The notes under the pieces were generated by a model, which made no database searches, was not told the DNA's origin, and saw only the letters and a list, made by a program, of their open reading frames with translations. The position numbers and the translations under genes were made by a program. A stretch of 64,000 nucleotides of DNA from Collinsella aerofaciens (lineage in GTDB: Bacteria > Actinomycetota > Coriobacteriia > Coriobacteriales > Coriobacteriaceae). The DNA is taken from contig NZ_OY725717.1 of NCBI RefSeq assembly GCF_963360655.1, positions 496,001 to 560,000 on the forward strand, in the 5' to 3' direction. Every line of letters begins with the position of its first letter. Position 1 is the first letter of the stretch. Positions 8,475 through 17,254 of this stretch are shown piece by piece.

Positions 8475-9869
8475 TTACTTCTTGCTCTCGGGCAAGACCA
8501 GATCCACGGCAGCGTCCTTGGCAGCATCGATGTGCTGAGCCACGACCGGCGTCTGCGGAAGGATCAGGTTAAGGACAATGGCCATGATGGCGGTGGGGGT
8601 TACAGCATTGGAGCCGATGACGGTGGGCACCCAGGTGGGCATACCCTCACCGGCAAGGCAACCGCTGGCCATCCAGATACCCAGGCCAAAGACGACGGAG
8701 GTACCGACGATGGTGGTAGTGCGCTGCGTGAGGCCCTCGCGGGTGAACATGCGCACACCGTTCATGGTGATGGTGCCAAAGACGCCGACGGTCGCGCCGC
8801 CGATGACGGGCTGCGGGATAGCGGAAAGGACGGCAGAGAGCTGCGGGAACAGACCGGCGATGGCAAAGACGGCCGCGATGATCACAAAGACCCACTTGTT
8901 GACGACCTTGTTGGAGCAGATGATGCCCACGTTCTGGCCAAGGGCGCTGGTGGGAAGACCGCCCAGCAGGCCGCCAACCATAGAGGTGAGGCCCTGGGAC
9001 ACGATAGCGCCGGAAAGCTCGCGCTCGGTGGGCATACGGTCGATGGAGCCCAGGCAGGCGGCAGAGACGTCGCCGATAACCTGGATAGCAACCATGGGAA
9101 ACACGACGGCGAGGGTAATGCAGACCTCGGGATCAAACTCGAGCGCGTAGGGCATGAGCTTGGGAAGGGCGAAGACCTGAGCGGTGGCGACGCTGGAGAA
9201 GTCGATCATGCCAAAGGGGATGGAGACAATCATGCCGACGATCATGCCAAAGAACACGGATCCCAGCTTGAGCGTGCCCTTGCCAAAGTTGGCGAGCGCA
9301 AAGACCACGGCGAAGGTGATAAGAGCGACGCACCAGGCCTGCGGGGTGCCCCACAGCGGCGTACCCATACCGCCGGCCATATACTTGACGGCCGTGGGAT
9401 ACAGCGAAACGCCGATGGAGAAGATGACCGTACCGGTCACGACGGGCGGGAACAGCCACTTGATCTTGCTGTAGGCCAGACCAAAGAGGACCGCGACGGC
9501 GCCGCCGACGATCTCGCCGCCCAGCAGCGCACCAAAGCTAAAGCCCGAGGCACCCATGGCCTGCAGGGCCGGCAGGAACGCGAACGAAACGCCCATGACG
9601 ATGGGCAGGCCGCCGCCGATGCGACGGAAGGGAGCGAAGGCCTGAAGGGCCGTGTCGATTGCCGAAAGAATGAGCGCAACCTGAATGATGTCGGTGCTCT
9701 GCTGGCTATTAAAGCCATAGACGCCGGCCATGATGACCGCCGGGGTAATGATGCCGGCAAACGATGCCAGTACGTGCTGAAGGGCACACGGGATCATTTC
9801 CTTAACGGGAGGCATGCCTTCGCGAGTGAACAGGGCTTCAGTGCCGTTCGTAACCGTCTCCTGGGTCAT
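8475..9869 (-). CDS. NCS2-family xanthine/urate permease
   Basis: This 464-residue, highly hydrophobic protein fits the 14-segment nucleobase-ascorbate transporter (NCS2) fold. QHVLASFAG at 31-39 is the family's early motif. The signature appears as LGQNVGIICSNK (about 310-321). The Gln-Asn at 312-313 is the form seen in xanthine/urate members rather than uracil permeases, although the usual Thr of the motif is Asn here. IQVIGD (262-267) replaces the common VExxGD motif. It is the first gene of the purine operon and divergent from the regulator, so import of xanthine or urate is the likely role. Confidence 0.9.
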   Translation of the reverse strand: MTQETVTNGTEALFTREGMPPVKEMIPCALQHVLASFAGIITPAVIMAGVYGFNSQQSTDIIQVALILSAIDTALQAFAPFRRIGGGLPIVMGVSFAFLPALQAMGASGFSFGALLGGEIVGGAVAVLFGLAYSKIKWLFPPVVTGTVIFSIGVSLYPTAVKYMAGGMGTPLWGTPQAWCVALITFAVVFALANFGKGTLKLGSVFFGMIVGMIVSIPFGMIDFSSVATAQVFALPKLMPYALEFDPEVCITLAVVFPMVAIQVIGDVSAACLGSIDRMPTERELSGAIVSQGLTSMVGGLLGGLPTSALGQNVGIICSNKVVNKWVFVIIAAVFAIAGLFPQLSAVLSAIPQPVIGGATVGVFGTITMNGVRMFTREGLTQRTTTIVGTSVVFGLGIWMASGCLAGEGMPTWVPTVIGSNAVTPTAIMAIVLNLILPQTPVVAQHIDAAKDAAVDLVLPESKK

Positions 9870-9956
9870 TTGACCACCAATCCTCGAAGTAGTTGTTTTC
9901 GCATCTAACGCTCTATTGTGACGCAGTGCGGGGTTGAGGTTGTGCCTTCATTGCAT

Positions 9957-9985
9957 ATCGTATTAAAGATGATTCTCATTCTCAA
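9957..9985 (-). promoter_or_regulatory. Candidate promoter of the purine operon
   Basis: On the minus strand TTGAGA (9980-9985) is separated by 17 bp from TACGAT (9957-9962), about 90 bp upstream of the permease start. The spacer and -35 overlap GATTCTCATTCTCAAT, which loosely resembles a metalloregulator site. The rest of the 352-bp divergent region (9870-10221) is AT-rich, with two TGGTCAA direct repeats near 10053 and 10082 that could bind the divergent regulator. Confidence 0.35.
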
Positions 9986-10221
9986 TAATAATTTTTTGTT
10001 ATCAGACTATTCTTCAGCTGAAATAACGCATTTCCGCAGGTCATGAAAGTGTCTGGTCAAAATAACATCTAACTTTTCTTTTGGTCAACCGTTTACCGCC
10101 AAATATCTACCGCTCATCTGTATTACGCAATGTACCTGCGGATATACGAGATGATGGGCAGCGTGTTACCATGAGAAAAAATTGTTATGAACATTTCCGA
10201 TTTCACCCAAAGGAGTTGCCC

Positions 10222-10878
10222 GTGAACGAGACCGTACGCCGCTTTTTGCCGATGGTCGATTTTCTGGAGCAGATACTCGGCAAAAACAGTGAAATCGTGC
10301 TGCACGATTTCTCGGATCCCGACCACGCCATCGTCGATATTCGCAACGGCATCGTGAGCGGCCGCAAGGTCGGCGGCCCCGCCACCGATCTGGCGCTCAA
10401 GATCATGCACGACGCCAAGTATCGCGACCTGCCGTTTATTACGGGCTACGAGGGCCGCGGCGCCGGCGGCAAGACGTTGCAGTCAGCGACGTACTTTATC
10501 CGCGAGAATGACGAGATCGTCGGTATGCTCTGCGTCAACACCGACCTCTCGACCGTGCGCTCCATCAACGCCATGGCGCAGCAGCTCATGGCGTGCTTCG
10601 ACGCAGCGCCGACGCGCACGGAGCCCGCCCCTATCGAGGTCGAAAGCCTTTCGGAGTCCACACAGGAGCTCATCGACCGCAGCATTGCCGAGTTGCTGAG
10701 CGCGCGCGGGCTGGACGTAGCGTCACTTGGTCAGAGCGACCGCGTGGACGTCATTCGCCACCTCAACGGCAACGGGGTGTTCATGCTCAAGGGTGCCGTG
10801 GCCTGCGCCGCCACCGCGCTGGGCATCTCGGAGCCCAGCGTCTACCGCTACCTGCAAAAAGTTCGCAAGGAGGGCTAA
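10222..10878 (+). CDS. YheO-type transcriptional regulator (PAS_6 plus HTH)
   Basis: The protein has 218 residues from a GTG at 10222 preceded by AAAGGAG. The frame is open further upstream, but no start there has a good site. Residues 1-112 form a YheO-like PAS domain (VLHDFSDPDHAIVDIRNG, then GYEGRGAGGK and a ligand-sensing core). Residues about 160-218 form the C-terminal helix-turn-helix ending SEPSVYRYLQKVRKEG. The domain pair defines the YheO/DauR family; DauR controls D-arginine catabolism in Pseudomonas. Its divergent position makes it the obvious candidate regulator of the purine operon, with a purine as likely effector (inference). Confidence 0.85.
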   Translation: MNETVRRFLPMVDFLEQILGKNSEIVLHDFSDPDHAIVDIRNGIVSGRKVGGPATDLALKIMHDAKYRDLPFITGYEGRGAGGKTLQSATYFIRENDEIVGMLCVNTDLSTVRSINAMAQQLMACFDAAPTRTEPAPIEVESLSESTQELIDRSIAELLSARGLDVASLGQSDRVDVIRHLNGNGVFMLKGAVACAATALGISEPSVYRYLQKVRKEG

Positions 10879-10925
10879 CGAACAAAATGGAGCGCGGCTC
10901 CACAAGCGACCCGTCACTTGACAAA

Positions 10926-10957
10926 AGACCCTGCAGCTCGCACGCGCTGCAGGGTCT
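10926..10957. terminator. Bidirectional Rho-independent terminator
   Basis: An 11-bp perfect stem (AGACCCTGCAG, 10926-10936 with 10947-10957) is followed by TTTTT on the plus strand and TTTT on the minus strand. It lies between the converging regulator and ridA. Confidence 0.88.
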
Positions 10958-10990
10958 TTTTGCATGTCATGTTTAGTTGTTGCCAACGCC

Positions 10991-11368
10991 TTAGAGAGCG
11001 GCGACGACCTCGATCTCAACCAGACCGCCAGCCGGAAGGGCGGCAACCTGGAAGGCGCTGCGCGCGGGGAACGGGGCCTCGAACTTGGAGGCGTAGATCT
11101 CGTTCACGGCAGCGAAGTCGGCAATGTCGGCCAGGTAGACCGTGGTCTTGACGACATCGGCAAAGGTGGCGCCGGCAGCGGTCAGCAGGGCCTCGACGTT
11201 GGCGAGGGACTGCTTGGCCTGGGCCTCGACGCCCTCGGGCATCTTGCCGGTCGCGGGATCGATGCCCAGCTGGCCGGACAGAAACACCATGTTGCCGGTC
11301 TGGATACCAGGGGAATACGGGCCGATGGCTGCGGGTGCGTTATCGGAAGACACGACGGTCTTGCTCAT
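10991..11368 (-). CDS. ridA: RidA family 2-iminobutanoate/2-iminopropanoate deaminase
   Basis: The 125-residue protein starts at the ATG at 11368 (AAGGAG site) and is full length for the YjgF/YER057c/UK114 family. It contains the N-terminal NAPAAIGPYSPG motif, FLSGQLGIDP and the catalytic Arg103 in FPARSAF. RidA hydrolyses reactive enamine/imine products of PLP enzymes such as 2-aminoacrylate. It sits next to the purine locus across a shared terminator. Some purine routes pass through diaminopropionate, whose lyase releases aminoacrylate, so a link is possible but not shown. The 299 bp upstream (11369-11667) hold no gene that I can see. Confidence 0.95.
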   Translation of the reverse strand: MSKTVVSSDNAPAAIGPYSPGIQTGNMVFLSGQLGIDPATGKMPEGVEAQAKQSLANVEALLTAAGATFADVVKTTVYLADIADFAAVNEIYASKFEAPFPARSAFQVAALPAGGLVEIEVVAAL

Positions 11369-11667
11369 GTTTTTCTCCTTACGATCAGATAGAGAGCATG
11401 AGCGCGGCGTTCGCACCGGGAGGCACAGTTCGGTCTGAACACCGCGCTTGATTGGGATAGTACTCAAGGTTTCCGCACGATGCAAGATAATTATCACGCT
11501 GCGAGAATATTTTATCGCCCAACGGCGCCCGTTGGCAGCTGAACGGTTCTCCACGGGGTCAGCCAGCCCAAGCTGCTGAAGACTTTATCCCGCTTGGAGC
11601 ACGGGCATCGCCTGCCGCAACGGCGCCACTATACTTTTGATTATCTGAGCATTTTGAAAGGCAGGAT

Positions 11668-14163
11668 ATGACCGCAACCGCCAGTCGAACCACCAACCGC
11701 AGACCCGAGCTCTTGGCCCCCGCCGGAGGCCCGGAGCCCTTTGCCGCCGCGCTCGCTGCCGGGGCAGACGCCATCTACTGCGGCATGGGCAGCTTCAACG
11801 CCCGCCGCAAGGCAACCAACTTTACCGACGAGGCCTTTGAGCAAGCCTGCCGCGCCGCGCATCTAGCCGGGTCGCGCGTCTACGTCACGGTAAACATCGT
11901 CATCAAGCAGTCCGAGATGAGCGATGCGCTGCAACTCATCCATCGCTGCTCCACGCTGGGCGCCGATGCCTTCATTATCCAGGACTGGGGTCTGTTCTTT
12001 GAGGTCAAGCGCGCCATGCCCGGCATCGAGACGCACATCTCGACCCAGGCGAACATCCATGACGACCGCGGAACGCTTTGGTGCCGCGAGCAGGGCGCCG
12101 ACCGCGTGACCCTCTCGCGCGAGCTCTCCATCGACGAGATCGCCGCTATCCACGACGCCGCACCCGATGTGGACCTCGAGGTCTTTAGCCACGGTGCCAT
12201 CTGCTTTTGCTACTCGGGTCTGTGCCTGCTATCGAGCTTTGCCATGGCTGGTCGCTCGGCCAACCGCGGCATGTGCGCCCAGCCCTGCCGCCTACCCTAC
12301 GAGCTAATTGACGAGAACGGCCGCTCGCTCTCCCCTGCCGGTCGCGAGCGCGCGCTGTGCCCGCGCGACACCAACACATCGCAGCTTGTTCGCCGTCTGT
12401 ATGACGCCGGCGCCGCATCACTCAAGCTCGAGGGCCGTATGAAGGCCCCCGATTACGTGTATTCCATCGTCGACGTGTACCGTCATCAGATTGATGACAT
12501 GCTTGCCGATGTTTCGACCTCTAAGGATGAGGATGCCGCCCGCCAGCGACAGCTCAAGCGCTGCTTTAACCGCGACTTTACGCACGCCTACCAAGACGGT
12601 ACCTCGGGCGACGAGATGATGAGCTACGAGCGCTCCAACAACCGCGGCCAGATTGTGGGCACGGTGCTGGGCAGCCGCCTGGCCAACCGCGATGTACGCG
12701 GACTCAAGCCCGACGATCGCCGTCGCCGCGCCGCCATCGCCCGCATTGAGCTGTTTGAGCCCGTGGGCAAGGGCGACCTGCTGGAGCTCCGCCACGATAA
12801 CGAGTTTGACCAGTTCCTGACCACCATTGCCGCCGATGATGCCGCTGCCGGCGATGTTATCGAGTGTCGCGTGCCCCGTAGCATGCCCGAGGGCTGCCGC
12901 GTGCGCGTGATTCGAAGCCAGCGCGCCATTGACGCCGCCGGCGCCGCGCTCAAGCGCGATGTGCTGCGCCGCCGCGCCGTAGACGTGTCCGTTGTGGCGC
13001 GTCTGGGCGAGCCGTTTGCCGTTACGCTCACCTGCTGCGACGACCCCGCGCTCACCGCCACCGCCACCGGCTTTACCGTCGAGGCCGCCAAGACTCGCGC
13101 CGTCGAGGCGGCCGATCTGGTTGAGCACGTCGGGCGCATGGGCTCCTCTCCCTTTGAGGCCGCAAGCTTTGACGTTTCGCTCGACGCCGGCTGCGGTATG
13201 GGCTTTTCCGCCGTGCACAAGGTGCGCGCCGCCGCTTGTAAGGCGCTGGAAGAGGCCATTCTGGCACCGTACGAGGAGCGCGCGAAAACGCTCGAGCTGC
13301 CGGCGATTGTAACCAGTGATTCCCGCCCCGCGCCCGAGCACTACCGCGATGAGCCGCAGATCTGCGCCACCGTCACCTCGCTCGAGGCCGCCGAGGCCGC
13401 TCGCGCCGAGGGTGTAACGCGCATCTACATGACCACCGACGCGCTCGATGCGGCCGAGCTCTCCCCCGCCGATGCATTTGAGCAGGGCATCGTACCCGTA
13501 CTCGACGAGGTCTGCCGCGCCGTTGACCACGTACGCGTCGACCCGTGGGTTGTTGCCGGCGCCACGGTCGCTATTGGCAACATCTCTGAGCTTGCCCTGG
13601 CCGCCCAGGTTGGCGCCACGGCCGAGATTCGCTCTTGCCTGCCGGTGCACAACACGCCCTGCATGGAGGCGCTTGCCGAGCGCGGAGCCGGTGCGTTTTG
13701 GCTCTCGCCCGAGATCACGCTCGACGAGATTGTCTCGCTCGGCGCCGCCGCGCCCGCGGCTCTGGGCATCACCGTCTTTGGCCGCCCGCGCGTTATGACG
13801 AGCGAGCACTGCATCCTGCAGGTGGCCAATGGCTGCATCCACGATTGCGCCAACTGCCGCCTGCGCGCCCGCAAGCTGTCGCTCAAGAATATCGACGGCA
13901 AGGTCATGCCCGTGCGCACCGACATCCATGGCCGCTCTCGCTTGTACGACGCCTACCCCATCGACCTTACGCCGCAGGTACCGCAGTTGCTCGACACCGG
14001 CGTCCGTCGTCTTATGGTCGACGGAACCTTGCTCGAGGCCGATGAGATTGGCCGTGCCGTCGCTCGCGTCCGTCGCGCCGTCGAGGCGGCTCAAGCCGGC
14101 CGCAAGCCCGCCGCCCGCCTGCGCGGCGCCACCTCGGGCTGCATGTTTGTGGGAATTAGCTAA
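11668..14163 (+). CDS. U32 peptidase-family protein (RlhA/TrhP-like RNA hydroxylation factor)
   Basis: The protein has 831 residues and begins with the U32 core ELLAPAGGPEPFAAALAAGADAIYCG. The family signature follows near residues 176-206 (CFCYSGLCLLS, then GRSANRGMCAQPCR). The middle matches the long U32 members with a DUF3656-like region. The C-terminus has a second Cys cluster (CILQVANGCIHDCANC, near residue 715). Long U32 proteins with such clusters include E. coli RlhA, needed for 23S rRNA C2501 hydroxylation, and the related TrhP for tRNA. The role here is inferred. It is followed 15 bp later by a pseudouridine synthase, consistent with an RNA-modification pair. Confidence 0.88.
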   Translation: MTATASRTTNRRPELLAPAGGPEPFAAALAAGADAIYCGMGSFNARRKATNFTDEAFEQACRAAHLAGSRVYVTVNIVIKQSEMSDALQLIHRCSTLGADAFIIQDWGLFFEVKRAMPGIETHISTQANIHDDRGTLWCREQGADRVTLSRELSIDEIAAIHDAAPDVDLEVFSHGAICFCYSGLCLLSSFAMAGRSANRGMCAQPCRLPYELIDENGRSLSPAGRERALCPRDTNTSQLVRRLYDAGAASLKLEGRMKAPDYVYSIVDVYRHQIDDMLADVSTSKDEDAARQRQLKRCFNRDFTHAYQDGTSGDEMMSYERSNNRGQIVGTVLGSRLANRDVRGLKPDDRRRRAAIARIELFEPVGKGDLLELRHDNEFDQFLTTIAADDAAAGDVIECRVPRSMPEGCRVRVIRSQRAIDAAGAALKRDVLRRRAVDVSVVARLGEPFAVTLTCCDDPALTATATGFTVEAAKTRAVEAADLVEHVGRMGSSPFEAASFDVSLDAGCGMGFSAVHKVRAAACKALEEAILAPYEERAKTLELPAIVTSDSRPAPEHYRDEPQICATVTSLEAAEAARAEGVTRIYMTTDALDAAELSPADAFEQGIVPVLDEVCRAVDHVRVDPWVVAGATVAIGNISELALAAQVGATAEIRSCLPVHNTPCMEALAERGAGAFWLSPEITLDEIVSLGAAAPAALGITVFGRPRVMTSEHCILQVANGCIHDCANCRLRARKLSLKNIDGKVMPVRTDIHGRSRLYDAYPIDLTPQVPQLLDTGVRRLMVDGTLLEADEIGRAVARVRRAVEAAQAGRKPAARLRGATSGCMFVGIS

Positions 14164-14178
14164 CCGAAAGGCTTACAC

Positions 14179-14838
14179 GTGAACGAAGAACCTCAAGTCC
14201 TCTACTGCGACGCCTGGCTCATGGCCATCGACAAGCCCGCTGGCATGATCGTCCACGGTGACGGCACCGGCGAGCGCACACTTACCGACTACGCTAGCGA
14301 CCTTTTGTTGGCGATGGGCGACGGCTTTGCCGCGACTGACATGCAGCCGCTCAACCGCCTGGACCGCAACACCACCGGCGTGGTGTTGTTCTCGCTCGAC
14401 AAGCAGACGCAACCCGCTTTTGACCAGATGATCATCGACCACGCATTCGAAAAGCACTACCTGGCGCTCGCCGAGGGCAAAATCGACTGGAACGAAAAGC
14501 TCATCGACAAGCCCATCGCCCGCGACCGCCACGATAGCCGCAAGATGCGCGTTGGCGCCAGCGGCAAGCCGTCTCAGACGCGCGTCAAGGTACTCAAGCG
14601 TCTTAAGAGCCGCCGTGGCCTGCCCACGCGCTCGTATATCGATGTCGAGTTGCTCACCGGCCGCAAGCACCAAATCCGTGTGCATCTGGCGAGCGAGCGC
14701 CATCCCCTGGTTGGCGACGACCTGTACGGAACGCCGCGCCCCTGTGGCCTGATGCTCCACGCCCACAGCGTGTCCTTCACGCATCCCGTAACCGGCGAGC
14801 ACATCCACATCGAAGCCCCCTGCCCCTGGGAGCCCTAA
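14179..14838 (+). CDS. RluA-family pseudouridine synthase
   Basis: The 219-residue protein starts at a GTG at 14179, with AAAGG upstream. The catalytic motif is RLDRNTTG with Asp62, and RKHQIRVHL near residue 158 is the second family motif. It lacks an N-terminal S4 domain, so it is a short RluA/TruC-like enzyme; the target RNA cannot be told from sequence. It is probably co-transcribed with the U32 gene. Confidence 0.93.
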   Translation: MNEEPQVLYCDAWLMAIDKPAGMIVHGDGTGERTLTDYASDLLLAMGDGFAATDMQPLNRLDRNTTGVVLFSLDKQTQPAFDQMIIDHAFEKHYLALAEGKIDWNEKLIDKPIARDRHDSRKMRVGASGKPSQTRVKVLKRLKSRRGLPTRSYIDVELLTGRKHQIRVHLASERHPLVGDDLYGTPRPCGLMLHAHSVSFTHPVTGEHIHIEAPCPWEP

Positions 14839-14851
14839 AACCTGCCAATAA

Positions 14852-14877
14852 GGGACAGGCACCTTTGTGGTGGCTTT
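14852..14877 (+). repeat. 26-bp repeat, copy 1
   Basis: The segment starting GGGACAGGCACCTTTGTGG matches 15246-15271 with two mismatches, in the same orientation. The two copies bracket the hairpin and tandem-repeat region between rluA-type gene and deoR-type gene. Confidence 0.75.
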
Positions 14878-14907
14878 GTCGCAATGGCTCAGCCGCGGTC
14901 CCAAAAC

Positions 14908-15118
14908 GTCTCGATCTGTAACAGTTAGAGCTCATTTTCCGGCCTATCTGTTACAGATCGAGACATTCGAATCCCCCTTAAGGGAAAATCTCAATCTGTA
15001 ACAACAACTCGGCAAAATCGGCCCAAGATGTTACAGATTGAGACAAAGGGACGGTGCGGTTCGGAAGTATCTCACTCTGTAACATCTAACCCACTTTTAA
15101 CGGTCCAGTTGTTACAGA
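14908..15118. repeat. Three hairpins sharing a TCTGTAACA/TGTTACAGA core
   Basis: Hairpin 1 pairs 14908-14924 with 14948-14964 (17 bp, perfect). Hairpin 2 pairs 14989-15003 with 15029-15043 (15 bp, perfect). Hairpin 3 pairs 15076-15084 with 15110-15118 (9 bp core with weaker flanks). Hairpin 1 has a G-C pair where hairpin 2 has A-T, a compensatory change. The loops differ. No coding frame explains them. Confidence 0.85.
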
Positions 15119-15119
15119 C

Positions 15120-15163
15120 GTAGACAAACCGGTAGACAAACCGGTAGACAAACCGGTAGACAA
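15120..15163. repeat. 12-bp tandem repeat, 3.6 copies
   Basis: GTAGACAAACCG is repeated perfectly at 15120-15131, 15132-15143 and 15144-15155, with a partial fourth copy to 15163. It directly abuts the third hairpin. Confidence 0.9.
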
Positions 15164-15165
15164 CG

Positions 15166-15200
15166 AAAGCGGCAACGCCCGTGATGGACGTTGCCGCTTT
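15166..15200 (+). terminator. Rho-independent terminator after the pseudouridine synthase
   Basis: A perfect 12-bp stem AAAGCGGCAACG (15166-15177 with 15189-15200) is followed by TTCTATT on the plus strand. It is 330 bp after the pseudouridine synthase stop. Confidence 0.65.
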
Positions 15201-15232
15201 TCTATTGAGAAAACTACTCGGTTTCCGTTGCT

Positions 15233-15271
15233 AACCACCACAATGGGGACAGGCCCCTTTGTGGTGGTTTT
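15233..15271. repeat. 26-bp repeat, copy 2, inside a small hairpin
   Basis: Copy 2 of the GGGACAGGC repeat (15246-15271) is overlapped by an 11-bp stem AACCACCACAA (15233-15243 with 15259-15269). Confidence 0.7.
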
Positions 15272-15293
15272 GGCCTTAGCCCGTCCCCTGCTG

Positions 15294-16040
15294 CTAGACC
15301 GTGATGACGTTGTCCATTGCCCGGTACTTGGCGGGGACCTCGCCTGCGGTAATAATCGTTGCGTCGCGGAAGTCCGCGAACTTGACGGGCGCCACCATGC
15401 CAAATTTACTGGCGTCCGAGATTACGAAGCGTTTGGCGGTATGGCGCATCGAGATACGCTTGACCTGTGCTTCCTCGATATCCGGTGTGGTGAGACCTTG
15501 CTCGGCCGCGATGCCGTTGGATCCCCAAAAGCCGCAGTTGAAGTTATAGCGGTCCAGGGTTGCCAAGGCATCGGGGCCAACGAGCGCCTCGGTCTCGGGT
15601 TTGAGCTCGCCGCCCAGCACCACGGTACGCATGCCGCGCAAAGCAAGGTGCTGAGCATGGAGCACGGAATCGGTCACATAGGTGACGCCGTCGAGACGCG
15701 GAAGATGCTCGATGAGCTTGAGGGTCGTTGAGCCCGAATCGATATACACAAAGCTATCGGGCTCTACCAGGGCCGCGGCACGAGCACAGATGCGCTCCTT
15801 GTCATCGTTATGGAGATCACTGCGTTCGCTGATCGTCAAGTCGCGCGTCACGTGCGCGCGCTCCAGACTCGTCGCACCTCCGTGCACCTTGGCGATACGG
15901 TGCGCGCGGTCGAGCGTTTGCAAGTCACGGCGAATGGTGGACGGTGTCACGCCCAGGGCCTCGGCAAGTTCCGGCACGGTAACCGAGCCGGCCTGCTGCA
16001 CCATCGACACGATCGCATTGAGCCTATCTTCCGCAAGCAT
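15294..16040 (-). CDS. DeoR-family transcriptional repressor
   Basis: This 248-residue protein has the DeoR winged-helix N-terminus (VPELAEALGVTPSTIRRDLQ, then KVHGGA) and a C-terminal sugar-phosphate-sensing domain (YIDSGSTTLKLIEHLP and FVISDASKFG). The ATG at 16040 has a GGAGTAA site inside the 3' end of the upstream oxidoreductase gene and a 3-bp gap, so translation is probably coupled. DeoR proteins usually respond to a phosphorylated sugar intermediate; the likely target here is its own two-gene operon. Confidence 0.93.
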   Translation of the reverse strand: MLAEDRLNAIVSMVQQAGSVTVPELAEALGVTPSTIRRDLQTLDRAHRIAKVHGGATSLERAHVTRDLTISERSDLHNDDKERICARAAALVEPDSFVYIDSGSTTLKLIEHLPRLDGVTYVTDSVLHAQHLALRGMRTVVLGGELKPETEALVGPDALATLDRYNFNCGFWGSNGIAAEQGLTTPDIEEAQVKRISMRHTAKRFVISDASKFGMVAPVKFADFRDATIITAGEVPAKYRAMDNVITV

Positions 16041-16043
16041 CGC

Positions 16044-17123
16044 TTACTCCTCCTCGGGGTACACGACTCCCCAATCGGCGCGGAGCTTGGTCATAAGCTC
16101 CATAACATCAGAAGCATAATCCAGCAGCTCGCGCTTGGAGTCGTCGCCGGCAACGGCCTTCTCAAGATCGGCCATCTCATAGCAAAGGGCGTAAGCTTCG
16201 GTGCCGGCGTGGACCTCCTCGTGGTGGCCGTCCACAGTCCACACGATGGTCGCGTGATCGGCGCGCGGATACTCGTTGACCTCGATATAGCACTTGTCGA
16301 AGCTGATGACCGAGCGCTTGGGCTGCTTGGAGTGGAGCGTGAGGCTCACAACACCCAGCTGCTGCTCGGCGTTACGGCAGACAATGCCGCCCGCAACGTC
16401 GACACCGGTCTCACAGGTGTTGCCCAGCGAGACAACCTCAGCGGGCTGGCTCGCCATAAAGAGGCGCATAACGGAGAGCGCATACACGCCAATGTCGAGC
16501 ATGGCGCCACCGGCAAGGCTACGGTTGTAGAAGCGGTTGGTCAGGTCGCCGTACTCCTTATAGCTGCCAAAGTTGAGCTGAGCGAGATTCATGCGGCCGA
16601 ACTCGCCGACATCCATGCGACGACGCAGCTCCTGATACAAGGGCATGTGAAGCACCGTGGTGGCGTCCATAAGGACCACGTTGTGCTCGTCGGCAATGGC
16701 GCGGGCCTCGTCAAGCTCGGCGGAATTGAGGGTAATGGCCTTCTCGCAGAGCACGTGCTTGCCAGCTGCCAGAGCGGCTCGCAGATAGGTGATATGCGTG
16801 TTGTGCGGCGTGGTGATATAGACTGCGTCAATGTCCGGATCGGCGTAGAGATCCTCGACCGTGCCATAGACCTTCTCAACGCCATACTGCTCTGCAAAAG
16901 CCTGAGCCTTGGACAGCGTGCGGTTGGCAACGCCCGCGAGCTTTCGGCCGGCAAGGGCGAGAGACTGAGCCATCTGGTTGGCGATAACGCCACACCCAAT
17001 TACAGCCCAACGAAGCTCGGGAGCCGTAAAGATGTCGTTTGGGAACGGCTGATTCTGGACCGAGGCAAACGCCGCCTTTGCGGCTGCCTCGGCGTCGAGC
17101 GGAGCCTGTTTGGAATCTGCCAT
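16044..17123 (-). CDS. Gfo/Idh/MocA-family NAD(P)-dependent oxidoreductase
   Basis: This 359-residue protein has a Rossmann motif VIGCGVIA near residues 41-48 and the family motif HVLCEKAIT (about 125-133), whose EK-x is the cofactor/substrate lysine signature. GGAMLDIGVY (about 209) is also characteristic. A non-conserved tail of about 35 residues precedes the Rossmann fold. Such enzymes oxidise sugars, inositols or dihydrodiols; the substrate is unknown. It forms an operon with the DeoR regulator. The ATG has an AGGAGG site. Confidence 0.9.
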   Translation of the reverse strand: MADSKQAPLDAEAAAKAAFASVQNQPFPNDIFTAPELRWAVIGCGVIANQMAQSLALAGRKLAGVANRTLSKAQAFAEQYGVEKVYGTVEDLYADPDIDAVYITTPHNTHITYLRAALAAGKHVLCEKAITLNSAELDEARAIADEHNVVLMDATTVLHMPLYQELRRRMDVGEFGRMNLAQLNFGSYKEYGDLTNRFYNRSLAGGAMLDIGVYALSVMRLFMASQPAEVVSLGNTCETGVDVAGGIVCRNAEQQLGVVSLTLHSKQPKRSVISFDKCYIEVNEYPRADHATIVWTVDGHHEEVHAGTEAYALCYEMADLEKAVAGDDSKRELLDYASDVMELMTKLRADWGVVYPEEE

Positions 17124-17254
17124 GATGTGCCTCCTGAGTCATCGGAAGTCCTTCATTTCTAACAAACCTATAGTCGCACAATTGCGCGCGTATCTGCTCG
17201 TATTTGCGTATTTATTTGCTTATCGGTCATTATTTAGCCATAGTTGGCAGATGT

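Noticed and set aside
9963-9990. Fur box upstream of the purine permease
   Set aside because: GATTCTCATTCTCAATAAT is only a partial match and the downstream genes do not suggest simple iron control; kept only as a remark on the promoter.
14908-15163. CRISPR array
   Set aside because: Repeats are palindromic hairpins with irregular spacing and a 12-bp tandem tract without spacers; no cas genes.
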